Source: Zeimonas sp003577305 (GTDB lineage: Bacteria > Pseudomonadota > Gammaproteobacteria > Burkholderiales > Burkholderiaceae_E). Taken from it: a DNA stretch of 64,000 nucleotides. This document shows, one piece after another, positions 36,290 through 44,252 of the stretch (within the stretch, counting starts at the first letter, position 1; every line of letters begins with the position of its first letter). The notes below the pieces were generated by a model that was given only the letters and a program-made list of their open reading frames with translations, was not told the DNA's origin and did no database searches. A program made the translations under genes and the position numbers. The stretch spans positions 1-64,000 of the forward strand of contig SZOX01000007.1 in assembly GCA_030263385.1 (NCBI GenBank), written 5' to 3'.

Positions 36290-38389
36290 TCAGCTGACCT
36301 TCATTCCGGGCTGTGCCCCCTCGTCGGCGTCGAGCAGGTACAGGCCCGAAGGCGACCCCGCGTCGTCGGCCGACGCGGACAGCACCATGCCCTCGGAGAC
36401 GCCGAACTTCATCTTGCGCGGAGCAAGATTCGCAACGAGCACGGCCAGCCTGCCGACCAGTCGGGCCGGATCGTAGGCGGCCTTGATGCCCGAGAAGACG
36501 TTGCGCAGTCGTCCTTCGCCCGCATCGAGCGTGAGCCGCAGCAGCTTGTCCGACCCCTCCACCGCCTCGGCCGCGACGATGCGCGCGATCCGCAGGTCAA
36601 TCCGCGCGAAGTCTTCGATCGACACTGGCGCGGGCGCGCCGGCGCTTTCGGCTGCACCCGCGGGCGCCGCGGCGGCAGGCGCGTCGGCCGTCGCCGGCAG
36701 CTCGAACAGCTCGTCGAACGACTTCGGGTCGACGCGGGTCATCAGATGTTCGTAGCGGCCGATCGCGTGAGCCGGCGAGGCGGTTCCGGGGCGCACGCCG
36801 AGGTCGTCCCAGCGCAGCTGCGGCGTGCCGAAGAACGTCTCGACCCGCGCGGCGGTGACCGGCAGGATCGGCTTGAGCAGGATCGTCATCCGGTGGAACG
36901 CCAGCAGGCAGCGCGAGCACACCTCGTGCAGCGCCTCGCGTTGCGCCGGGTCTTTCGCGAGCTCCCACGGCCTGTTCGCATCGAAGTACTGGTTGACCTC
37001 GTCGGCGTAGCCCATGACCAGCCGGATCGCGCGGCCGAACTCGCGCCCCTCGTAGGCGGCCGCCACCGCCGCCTCGAGCTCGGCCACGCGGGCCGTGTGC
37101 GGGTCGGCCGGGTCGGCGGCAAGCGTGGCCAGCTTTCCGTCGAAGTGGCGATTCACGAAGTTCGCGGCGCGGCTGGCGATGTTGACGTACTTGCCGATCA
37201 GGTCGCTGTTGACCCGCGCGACGAAGTCGTCGGGGTTGAAGTCGACGTCTTCGACGCGCGCGTTGAGCTTGGCCGCGATGTAGTAGCGCAGCCACTCGGG
37301 GTTCATCCCGATCTCGAGGTAGCGCAGCGGCGAGATGCCGGTGCCGCGGCTCTTGCTCATCTTCTCGCCGCTCACCGTGATGAAGCCGTGCACGTTCACG
37401 CGGTCGGGCGTCTTGTGGCCGCCGAACTTCAGCGTGGCCGGCCAGAACAGCACGTGGAAGTAGATGATGTCCTTGCCGATGAAGTGCACCTGCTCGGTGG
37501 ACGGGTCGGCGAGCAGGGCGTGGAAGTCGATGCCGAGCTTCGCGCAATGCGCTTTCAGCGACGCGAGGTAGCCGATCGGCGCGTCGAGCCAGACGTAGAA
37601 GTACTTGCCCGGCGCGTCGGGGATCTCGATGCCGAAGTAGGGCGCGTCGCGGGAGATGTCCCAATCGGCCAGCGACCCGCCCTCGGTGCCGATGCCCAGC
37701 CACTCCTGCGCCTTGGCGAGCACCTCGGGCTGCAGCCGCGGTTCGCCGTGCCGATCGGTGCCGGCGGTCCACTCGCGAAGGAACGCCTGGCAGCGCGGGT
37801 CGGACAGCCTGAAGAAGTAGTGGTCGGAGGAACGCAGCTCGGGCTGGGCGCCCGAGAGCGCCGAATAGGGGTTCTTCAGCTCGGTGGGCAGGTAGACCGA
37901 TCCGCAGACCTCGCACGAGTCGCCGTACTGGTCTTTCGCGCCGCAGCTCGGGCACTCTCCCTTGATGTAGCGGTCGGGCAGGAACATGCCCTTCACCGGG
38001 TCGAAGAACTGCTCGACGCGGCGCACGTCGATCAGGCCGTGCGCCTCCAGGCTGCGGTAGATCGACTGCGACAGCTCGGTGTTCTCGGGCGAGTCGGTGC
38101 TGTGCCAGTGATCGAAGCTGAGGTGAAAGCCGTCGAGGTAGGCCTTGCGGCCGGCGGCGATGCGCGCGACGAAGTCGTGCGGGCTCAGCCCCTCTTTCTC
38201 GGCGGCGATCATGATCGGCGCGCCGTGTGCGTCGTCGGCGCCGACGAAATGCACGGTGTGGCCGCGCATGCGCTGGAAGCGCACCCAGATGTCGGCCTGG
38301 ATGTACTCCATGATGTGGCCGATGTGGAACGGGCCGTTCGCGTACGGCAGCGCGGTCGTCACGAAGAGCGTGCGGGCAGGAGCGGTCAT
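36290..38389 (-). CDS. metG: Methionyl-tRNA synthetase
   Basis: Charges tRNA-Met and initiator tRNA. The 699-residue class I synthetase has the HIGH motif (ANGPFHIGHIMEYIQADI), a zinc-binding CP insertion (CPSCGAKDQYGDSCEVCG, four cysteines), KMSKSRGTGI, an anticodon-binding helical domain, and a C-terminal tRNA-binding OB domain (IEDFARIDLRIARIVAAEAVEGS) for dimerisation. It is divergent from apbC. Confidence 0.97.
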   Translation of the reverse strand: MTAPARTLFVTTALPYANGPFHIGHIMEYIQADIWVRFQRMRGHTVHFVGADDAHGAPIMIAAEKEGLSPHDFVARIAAGRKAYLDGFHLSFDHWHSTDSPENTELSQSIYRSLEAHGLIDVRRVEQFFDPVKGMFLPDRYIKGECPSCGAKDQYGDSCEVCGSVYLPTELKNPYSALSGAQPELRSSDHYFFRLSDPRCQAFLREWTAGTDRHGEPRLQPEVLAKAQEWLGIGTEGGSLADWDISRDAPYFGIEIPDAPGKYFYVWLDAPIGYLASLKAHCAKLGIDFHALLADPSTEQVHFIGKDIIYFHVLFWPATLKFGGHKTPDRVNVHGFITVSGEKMSKSRGTGISPLRYLEIGMNPEWLRYYIAAKLNARVEDVDFNPDDFVARVNSDLIGKYVNIASRAANFVNRHFDGKLATLAADPADPHTARVAELEAAVAAAYEGREFGRAIRLVMGYADEVNQYFDANRPWELAKDPAQREALHEVCSRCLLAFHRMTILLKPILPVTAARVETFFGTPQLRWDDLGVRPGTASPAHAIGRYEHLMTRVDPKSFDELFELPATADAPAAAAPAGAAESAGAPAPVSIEDFARIDLRIARIVAAEAVEGSDKLLRLTLDAGEGRLRNVFSGIKAAYDPARLVGRLAVLVANLAPRKMKFGVSEGMVLSASADDAGSPSGLYLLDADEGAQPGMKVS

Positions 38390-38527
38390 GGCTTGGCGCA
38401 GGGCGGGTCCGCGTAAACCTCTCAGTCTAGCAGGCGACCTGACGCCGTCCGGGGTATCGCGGCAAGGTCGCGGCGGCTCGATTAGACTTCCCGTTCCCGT
38501 TCTTTACCCAACGTCCAGAGTGCATCC

Positions 38528-39616
38528 ATGAGCGTGACTGTCGAGCAGGTGAACGAGGCCCTGAAGGCCATCGTCGATCCCAATACCCAGAAAGACCTGG
38601 TGGCGAGCCGGGAGGCGCGCAACGTACGGGTCGAAGGCGGCGAGGTGGCGGTCGACGTCGAGCTCGGCTATCCGGCGCGCAGCCAGATCGAGCCGATCCG
38701 CCAGCAGGTGGTGGCGGCGCTGCGCGCGCTTCCGGGCGTGAGCAGCGTGTCGGCCAACGTCTACCAGAAGATCGTCGCGCACTCGGTGCAGCGCGGCGTC
38801 AAGACGCTGCCGGGCGTCAAGAACATCATCGCGGTCGCCTCGGGCAAGGGCGGCGTCGGCAAGAGCACCACCGCGGTGAACCTCGCGCTGGCGCTGGCTG
38901 CCGAGGGCGCGAGCGTCGGCATGCTCGACGCCGACATCTACGGCCCCTCGCAGCCGACGATGCTCGGCATCACCGGACGACCCGAGTCGCGCGACGGCAA
39001 GACGCTCGAGCCGATGGAGGGGCACGGCATCCAGGCCAGCTCGATCGGCTTCATGATCGACCTCGACACGCCGATGGTCTGGCGCGGCCCGATGGTCACG
39101 CAGGCGCTCGAGCAGCTGCTGCGCGACACCAACTGGCGCGACCTCGACTACCTGGTGGTCGACATGCCTCCCGGCACCGGCGACATCCATCTCACGCTCG
39201 CCCAGAAGATCCCCGTGACCGGCGCGATCATCGTCACCACGCCGCAGGACATCGCCCTGATCGATGCGCGCAAGGGCCTGAAGATGTTCGAGAAGGTCGG
39301 CGTGCCGATCCTGGGCATCGTCGAGAACATGGCGATCCACGTGTGCTCGAACTGCGGCCATGCCGAGCACATTTTCGGCGAGGGCGGCGGCGAGCGGATG
39401 GCGAAGGAATACGACATCGAGTACCTGGGCGGGCTGCCGCTCGACATCCGCATCCGCGAGCAGGCCGACTCGGGCAAGCCCACGGTGGTGGCCGACCCCG
39501 ACAGCCAGGTCGCGGCCACCTACCGCCAGATTGCACGCCGTGTCGCGGTCAAGATCGCCGAGAAGGCGCGTGACATGAGCCTGAAGATCCCGTCGATCGT
39601 GGTGCAGAACACCTGA
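38528..39616 (+). CDS. apbC: Iron-sulfur cluster carrier ApbC/Mrp
   Basis: A 362-residue P-loop ATPase that carries [4Fe-4S] clusters to apo-enzymes. The N-terminal MIP18/DUF59 domain (residues 1-90) precedes a deviant Walker A ASGKGGVGKST (about 105-115), VDMPPGTGDIHLTLAQ and the cluster-binding CSNCGH (about 278-283). Its upstream partner metG is divergent, a common arrangement. selC follows about 140 bases later. Confidence 0.95.
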   Translation: MSVTVEQVNEALKAIVDPNTQKDLVASREARNVRVEGGEVAVDVELGYPARSQIEPIRQQVVAALRALPGVSSVSANVYQKIVAHSVQRGVKTLPGVKNIIAVASGKGGVGKSTTAVNLALALAAEGASVGMLDADIYGPSQPTMLGITGRPESRDGKTLEPMEGHGIQASSIGFMIDLDTPMVWRGPMVTQALEQLLRDTNWRDLDYLVVDMPPGTGDIHLTLAQKIPVTGAIIVTTPQDIALIDARKGLKMFEKVGVPILGIVENMAIHVCSNCGHAEHIFGEGGGERMAKEYDIEYLGGLPLDIRIREQADSGKPTVVADPDSQVAATYRQIARRVAVKIAEKARDMSLKIPSIVVQNT

Positions 39617-39740
39617 TCTCCCTGCGGCGGCCGATCGCTCCCCGGCCGCCCGCAGAAGCTGCCTTGTGCCGCCGCGGGCGCAGCCCGCGCGCGGGGCCCA
39701 CGCCGGGCCGCCGGCGGGCCACAAGAGCTCGACAAGCTGA

Positions 39741-39746
39741 TATCTT
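39741..39746 (+). promoter_or_regulatory. Candidate -10 box of selC
   Basis: TATCTT lies 10 bases before the first base of the tRNA, in the only AT-containing patch of this GC-rich gap. No good -35 is seen. Confidence 0.35.
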
Positions 39747-39756
39747 CGAGCACCAT

Positions 39757-39852
39757 GGAGAGGCAACGACCCTGGTGGGTCGGCCGGGCTTCAAACCCGG
39801 TGGGCGGCGCCACGCGTTGCCGGATGGGTTCGACTCCCGTGCCTCTCCGCCA
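39757..39852 (+). tRNA. selC: Selenocysteine tRNA (anticodon TCA)
   Basis: The 96-nt molecule has every bacterial tRNA-Sec hallmark. The acceptor stem is 8 bp (GGAGAGGC/GCCTCTCC) with discriminator G and encoded CCA; the D stem is 6 bp (CGACCC/GGGTCG) closed by TGGT; the anticodon loop is CTTCAAA (39789-39795) with TCA at 39791-39793; the variable arm is long (8-bp stem with two G-U pairs, about 39803-39821); and the T loop is TTCGACT. It closely tracks E. coli selC. It decodes UGA with SelB. No selA, selB, selD or SECIS-bearing gene is in the window. Confidence 0.97.
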
Positions 39853-39942
39853 ATTCGCGCCGTGCCGGTTGCGGCCGCGGCGTCGTGGCGGTCGGGCCGG
39901 CCGGGTCGATTCGCCCGGCGCGGAGATCGCGGGGAACGTGCC

Positions 39943-40329
39943 GTGAACGAAGCAGCCACGAATCTGGCGATCCTGCTGTGGGCCTGCGACCCGGACGACC
40001 CGGTGCGGCTGGCCACGCCGTTCTTCCACGCCTCGGCCGCCGCCGCGATGGGCGCGCAGGTCGAGGTCTACTTCACTGCGCGCTCGGTGCTGTTGCTCGA
40101 GCCCGGCGTCGCCGAGTCGCTGTATGCCGCAACCGATCGCCGCAAGTCGATCCACGGCTACATGCGGGAAGCCGCCGCGCACGGGGCGCGCTTCTTCGTC
40201 TGCGGCGACGCGCTCGCCGCGCACGGCCTTTCGCGCGACGTGCTGGCGCCGCAGGCCGCAGAGCTGGCCGGAGCGGTGAGCTTCATCGACCGGGTGATGG
40301 ATCCGGGCTGGCGCACGCTCACCTATTGA
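39943..40329 (+). CDS. DsrE family protein
   Basis: A 128-residue protein of the DsrE/DsrF-like fold (sulfur-relay or small oxidoreductase relatives). Visible features are the first beta strand NLAILLWACDPDDPVRLATPFFHASAAAAMGA, and a Cys in FFVCGDALAAHGL where DsrE homologues carry a conserved Cys. The GTG at 39943 has GGGGAA about six bases upstream. It lies between selC and the convergent modE; a link to selenium or molybdenum metabolism is only positional. Confidence 0.7.
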   Translation: MNEAATNLAILLWACDPDDPVRLATPFFHASAAAAMGAQVEVYFTARSVLLLEPGVAESLYAATDRRKSIHGYMREAAAHGARFFVCGDALAAHGLSRDVLAPQAAELAGAVSFIDRVMDPGWRTLTY

Positions 40330-40339
40330 CGGGTGGCCG

Positions 40340-41185
40340 CTAGGCGGCACTCTCCCGTCCGGACTCCTGGCTCGCCACTGCGAGAACCACGTCCGGCGCC
40401 TTGACCAGCGCGACCGCGCGCACTCCGGGGGCGAGCGCCAGTTCCGCGACGCTCGTTTCGGTGACGATCGCCACGATCCGCACTCCGCTGTCGATCTCGA
40501 GCGTCACCTCGGCGTTCACCGCGCCTGGCCTCACCGAACGGACGGTGCCCCGCAGCTGGTTGCGCGTCGACAGCTTCGCCTGGCCGATGTCGGTGGCGAG
40601 CACCACGTTGGCGGCCTGGATCAGCGCCATTGCGGGCTGCTGGATGCGCAGGCCCAGTGCGTCCACGCTCTCGCGCGTGACGATCGCCACCAGGCGCGTG
40701 CCACCGGGCAGCGTGAGCTCGACTTCGTCGTTGACCGCGCCCGAGCGCATCGCGGTCACCGTGCCGGTGAACTGGTTGCGCGCCGTGGTCTTCAGCTTGA
40801 GCACGTCGAGCACCGAGAACGGTCGCGACAGGTCGAAGGCCTCGTCGGTGAGCAGCCTCACGAAGCGCTGGTGTACCGCATCGATCTGTGCATGGCGATC
40901 CAGCAGGCGCCGGCCGTGTTCGGTGAGCCGCGTCGAGCCGCCGCCACGCCCGCCCGCGCTGCGCTCGACCAGGTCTTCGCCCGCCACGCGGTTCATCGCG
41001 TCGATCGCATCCCAGGCGGCCTTGTAGCTGATTCCGAAGGCCCTGGCCGCCTGCGTGATCGAGCCTTGCTCGGCCACCGCGCGAAGCAGCGCCATGCGGC
41101 CGTGCCCGCCCAGGCTTTCGCCGTCCGCGGTGATCCACAACGAGCCCCTGGCTTCGAGCCGGGGCGTCCTGCTACGCCCGGGCAT
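40340..41185 (-). CDS. modE: Molybdate-responsive regulator ModE
   Basis: ModE represses molybdate uptake genes when molybdate is bound. The 281-residue protein has an N-terminal winged helix-turn-helix (residues about 20-120, SITQAARAFGISYKAAWDAIDAMN) and two TOBE/Mop molybdate-binding domains (about 132-200 and 205-275, each with ARNQFTGTV or TRNQLRGTV and a GAVN motif). Its start overlaps modC by 14 bases, giving the run modA-modB-modC-modE. Likely operators are the two Mo-box-like sites at 43.4 kb. Confidence 0.95.
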   Translation of the reverse strand: MPGRSRTPRLEARGSLWITADGESLGGHGRMALLRAVAEQGSITQAARAFGISYKAAWDAIDAMNRVAGEDLVERSAGGRGGGSTRLTEHGRRLLDRHAQIDAVHQRFVRLLTDEAFDLSRPFSVLDVLKLKTTARNQFTGTVTAMRSGAVNDEVELTLPGGTRLVAIVTRESVDALGLRIQQPAMALIQAANVVLATDIGQAKLSTRNQLRGTVRSVRPGAVNAEVTLEIDSGVRIVAIVTETSVAELALAPGVRAVALVKAPDVVLAVASQESGRESAA

Positions 41186-41873
41186 GGCAGGCCAGCGGCA
41201 TTGCCGGATCCTCGACCACGCGGCCGCGCTGCAGGTGGACCACCTCGGCGTCGAGCGCGTGCACGTCGTCGAGGTCGTGCGTGATCAGCAGCAGCGGCAG
41301 GCCGAGCCCGGCCTGCAGTTCGGCGAGCTCGCTGCGCAGCCGACGGCGCAGTCCGATGTCGAGCGCCGCGAACGGCTCGTCGAGCAGCAGCGCGGACGGC
41401 TCGTTGACCAGCGCCCGGGCGAGTGCGGTGCGCTGGCGCTGGCCGCCCGAGAGCTGGTGCGGATGATGGTTGGCGACCGCCTCGAGGCGAAATGCGCCGA
41501 TCCAGTGCTCGACGGCTTCGTCGGTGCCTGCGCGGCCCGGGTTGAACCAGCCGGTGCGGCGGCCGAATGCGATGTTCTGCCGCACGGTGAGGTGGGGGAA
41601 CAGCGCGTAGTCCTGGAACAGGTAGCCAAGGCGCCGCTGCTGCGGCGACAGTCGCAGCCCGCGGCCCGTGTCGTGAAGCATCCGGCCGCCTATGCAGACG
41701 CGCGCGGCGTCGGGCCGCACGATGCCGGCTATCGTCTTCAGCGTGAGCGTCTTGCCTGCGCCCGACGGGCCGTAGAGCGCCAGGCGCGGGGCGTCGCTCG
41801 CGAAACGCACGTCGAGCTCGAAGCTCGTGCCCGCATGCCTCAGCAGCCTGCGCAGCGCGACGTCCCAGATCAC
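41172..41873 (-). CDS. modC: Molybdate ABC transporter ATPase, short form lacking TOBE domain
   Basis: A 233-residue ABC ATPase with Walker A LYGPSGAGKTLTLK (about 33-46), Q-loop LFQDYALFPH, signature LSGGQRQRTALARAL, Walker B ALLLDEPFAALD and H-loop LLITHDLDD. Canonical ModC has about 350 residues with a C-terminal TOBE domain; that domain is absent here and may be replaced in part by the two TOBE domains of ModE. The start is GTG at 41873, 10 bases after modB. Confidence 0.92.
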   Translation of the reverse strand: MIWDVALRRLLRHAGTSFELDVRFASDAPRLALYGPSGAGKTLTLKTIAGIVRPDAARVCIGGRMLHDTGRGLRLSPQQRRLGYLFQDYALFPHLTVRQNIAFGRRTGWFNPGRAGTDEAVEHWIGAFRLEAVANHHPHQLSGGQRQRTALARALVNEPSALLLDEPFAALDIGLRRRLRSELAELQAGLGLPLLLITHDLDDVHALDAEVVHLQRGRVVEDPAMPLACHARA

Positions 41874-41883
41874 GGCGCGCGCC

Positions 41884-42558
41884 TCATGTGCGCGCCGGCA
41901 CGCGGCCCGGCACCAGCCGGCCCGCGCTCAGCAGCACCGCAATGCAGGCGATCGAGGTGACGGCGACCAGGAAGTTCGCGATGTCGTCCTGGCCGGCCTG
42001 GACCGCTTCGTAGACGGCGATCGACAGTGTCTGCGTCTTGCCGGCGATGCTGCCGGCCACCATCAGCGTTGCGCCGAACTCGCCGAGTGCGCGCGCGAAC
42101 GCCAGCAGCAGCCCGGCCAGGATGCCGCGCCAGGCGAGCGGCAGCGAGACGCGGAAGAACACCGCGGTCTCGCCGATGCCCAGCGTGCGCGCCGCGTCCT
42201 CGAATTGCGGGTCCACCTGTTCGAAGGCTGCCCGTGCCGCCTTGAACACCAGCGGGAACGACACGACGGCGGCCGCGATCACTGCCGCCTGCCAGGTGAA
42301 GATGAGCCGTATGCCGAAGTGCGCGAGCAGCCACCCCCCGATCGGGCCGTGGCTGCCGATGAGCACCAGCAGGTAGTAGCCGAGCACCGTCGGGGGCATC
42401 ACCATCGGGAGCGTGAGCGCCGCATCGAGCAGGTCGCGCCCGGGAAAGCGCCCGTGTGCCATCGCGTAGCCGATGCCGACGCCCAGCAGCAGGTTGATCG
42501 CGGTGGCGCAACCCGCCACCTTCAGCGTGAGCAGCAGGGCAATCCAGGCGCCGTCCAT
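41884..42558 (-). CDS. modB: Molybdate ABC transporter permease
   Basis: A 224-residue inner-membrane permease with five hydrophobic helices. The EAA loop is RTLGIGETAVFFRVSLPLAWRGILAGLLLAFARALGEFGATLMVAG, typical of ModB/CysTW permeases. N-terminal LPMVMPPTVLGYYLL is also characteristic. It lies 18 bases after modA and 10 before modC. Confidence 0.95.
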   Translation of the reverse strand: MDGAWIALLLTLKVAGCATAINLLLGVGIGYAMAHGRFPGRDLLDAALTLPMVMPPTVLGYYLLVLIGSHGPIGGWLLAHFGIRLIFTWQAAVIAAAVVSFPLVFKAARAAFEQVDPQFEDAARTLGIGETAVFFRVSLPLAWRGILAGLLLAFARALGEFGATLMVAGSIAGKTQTLSIAVYEAVQAGQDDIANFLVAVTSIACIAVLLSAGRLVPGRVPART

Positions 42559-42576
42559 CGCGACCGGGCCCGTCGT

Positions 42577-43332
42577 TCAGGGCCTGCCGAACCCGTACCG
42601 GGCCAGCAGCGCCTGCGCCGCCGGGCTCGTCAGGAACTCGACAAAGCGCTGCGCCATGGCCGCGTTGGGCGCTGCCGCGAGTGGCGCAACCGGATAGAGA
42701 ATCGGCCGCGTGGCGGGCAGCGTCAGCGCGATCCTGACCTTGTCCGGCATCAGCGCAGCGTCGGTCGCATAGACGAACCCGGCGTCGACTTCCGCGCGCG
42801 CGACGTAATCGAGCGCCTGGCGAACGTTGTTCGCACCGATCATTTTCGGCTCGATCGCGCCCCACTGGTTGGCGGCTTCGAGCACGCTCTTCGTGTAGCG
42901 GCCCACCGGTACGCTTGCGGGCAGGCCGATGGCGATGCGCGCGTAGCCGGCGTCGGCCAGATCGGCCACGGCCCGCGGCGACTTCGCCGCGGTCGCCGGA
43001 ACGATCACGACCAGCGCATTGGAGGCGAAATCGCGCCGTTGCGCCGCCTGCACCAGGCCCTGCTTCTGCGCCTCATCCATCGTCTGCTGGTCGGCGCTCG
43101 CGAACACGTCGACCGGTGCGCCCTTCGCGATCTGCTGCAACAGGGCGCCCGAGGCGCCGAAGTTCAATTGCACCCTGGTGCCGGGGTTTTCCGCTTCGAA
43201 CAGCGGCGCCAGTTCGCGCAGTGCATTGGTCAGGCTGGCCGCGGCCGAAACCGTCAGTTCGGCAGCCAGCGTCGCCACCGGCAGCGCCGATGCGAGCAGG
43301 AGCGCAAGCGCCCGATGGAGCGTGACCCTCAC
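42577..43332 (-). CDS. modA: Molybdate-binding periplasmic protein ModA
   Basis: A 251-residue periplasmic protein with a signal peptide (about 1-23, cleavage near LAAEL). The ligand-binding signature LTVSAAASLTNALRELAPLFE and ASGALLQQIAKGAPVDVFASADQ are class II ModA. It captures molybdate or tungstate for ModBC. The start at 43332 follows the candidate operator by 39 bases. Confidence 0.95.
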   Translation of the reverse strand: MRVTLHRALALLLASALPVATLAAELTVSAAASLTNALRELAPLFEAENPGTRVQLNFGASGALLQQIAKGAPVDVFASADQQTMDEAQKQGLVQAAQRRDFASNALVVIVPATAAKSPRAVADLADAGYARIAIGLPASVPVGRYTKSVLEAANQWGAIEPKMIGANNVRQALDYVARAEVDAGFVYATDAALMPDKVRIALTLPATRPILYPVAPLAAAPNAAMAQRFVEFLTSPAAQALLARYGFGRP

Positions 43333-43370
43333 GGCTGACTGGTTTGCGGAGAACCGGGCGAGGCGGCGAT

Positions 43371-43394
43371 GGAGATATTAGAGCATATATGACG
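43371..43394. promoter_or_regulatory. Candidate ModE operator (Mo-box) 1
   Basis: GGAGATAT-N8-ATATGACG, an imperfect 24-bp palindrome that matches the size and half-site of the E. coli ModE site (CGTTATAT-N8-ACATAACG). It ends 39 bases upstream of modA and overlaps the likely -10 TAATAT of modA on the minus strand, which fits repression. Confidence 0.6.
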
Positions 43395-43459
43395 ATTCTC
43401 GCGAATCGGCCTCCGTGGGCTCCCCTTGTGTTCCGAAGCGCTACCGGGGCTGACGATAT

Positions 43460-43483
43460 GGAAATATTCTTTTGTATATGACG
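43460..43483. promoter_or_regulatory. Candidate ModE operator (Mo-box) 2
   Basis: GGAAATAT-N8-ATATGACG has the same architecture as operator 1, 89 bases away, and the same TATATGACGA 10-mer. It lies just beyond the end of a regulator gene remnant, so it could serve modA at distance or a plus-strand transcript. Confidence 0.5.
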
Positions 43484-43506
43484 AATGGGCGGCGCAGTCG
43501 ATGTCT

Positions 43507-43653
43507 CTAGCGATACCAGGGCAGCGTGCGCCTGAGCGAGACGATCTCTCCGGCGCCCTGCGCCGAATAGCCGGCCAGTTGCGCGACCTGTTCGCGCCAA
43601 TGCTCCGAAGCCAGCAGCGACACCAGCGCCCGGGCGGGCGGCGGACCGCATCG
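43507..43653 (-). pseudogene. 3' remnant of a molybdate-related HTH/PBP-domain regulator
   Basis: On the minus strand an open frame of 48 codons, bounded upstream by a TGA and with no usable start, encodes a C-terminus resembling PBP_like (substrate-binding-domain) regulators: ARALVSLLASEHWREQVAQL, then a GYS..GAGEI segment and a terminal LRRTLPWYR. This is typical of the end of one-component regulators found next to molybdate-type transport genes. All upstream sequence, including the helix-turn-helix, is missing and is replaced by the transporter gene remnant. Similarity is by eye and short. Confidence 0.55.
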
Positions 43654-44252
43654 TCAAGGGCGAACCAGCCGAGGTGTTCGCCTCGGCGAACATGATGCAT
43701 CCGGCTTCGCTCGCTGCCGCCGGCAAGGCGATGTCGCCGCTACCGTTCACGCGCAACGTACTGTGCGCGCTCACACGGCCAGAGGTGAACGTGCGCTCTG
43801 ACAACCTGCTCGAACGCATGCTCGATCCCGCCGTGCGTCTGGGAACGTCGACGCCGAAGGCCGATCCGTCAGGTGACTACGCATTCGAGCTCTTCGCGCG
43901 CGCCGAAGCACTGCGTCCGGGTGCGCGCAAGGCGCTCGAAGCGAAGGCGCTCGAGCTCACCGGAGGCCCCGACTCGCCAGCGCCACCGCCCGATCGCAGC
44001 CTTTATGGCGACCTGGTCGCGCGAAAGCAGGCCGACATCTTCCTCACATACTGCACCAACACGCTGCTCGCGCGTCGCGACTTCCCCGATCTCGTCTCCG
44101 TCGCGATCGCGCCCGAGCTGTCCGTCGGTGCGCAATACGGGCTCACCGTGGTGCGCGGTGCCCGGGAGCCGGCGTGGCGCTTCGCATGGTTTATCCTCAC
44201 CGACGATGCGCAGGCGATTCTCACCCGGCACGGATTCGGTTCGCTACGTTGA
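43641..44252 (+). pseudogene. 5'-truncated ModA-like substrate-binding protein
   Basis: From 43641 the frame reads ADRIVKGEPAEVFASANM and continues to a normal C-terminus ending at 44252 (about 203 residues). This corresponds to a ModA-like binding protein lacking about 60 N-terminal residues, that is, the signal peptide and first ligand strand. The frame is open back to a TGA at 43533, but there is no start before GTG 43674. Without a signal peptide it cannot reach the periplasm. It precedes and overlaps a FecCD-type permease by 47 bases. Confidence 0.75.

Noticed and set aside
39664..39942. Upstream extension of the DsrE reading frame
   Set aside because: It runs across selC; the GTG at 39943 with a ribosome site is a better start.
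43073..43819. A 248-codon minus-strand frame across the modA promoter
   Set aside because: It is out of frame with both modA and the regulator remnant and encodes low-complexity sequence.
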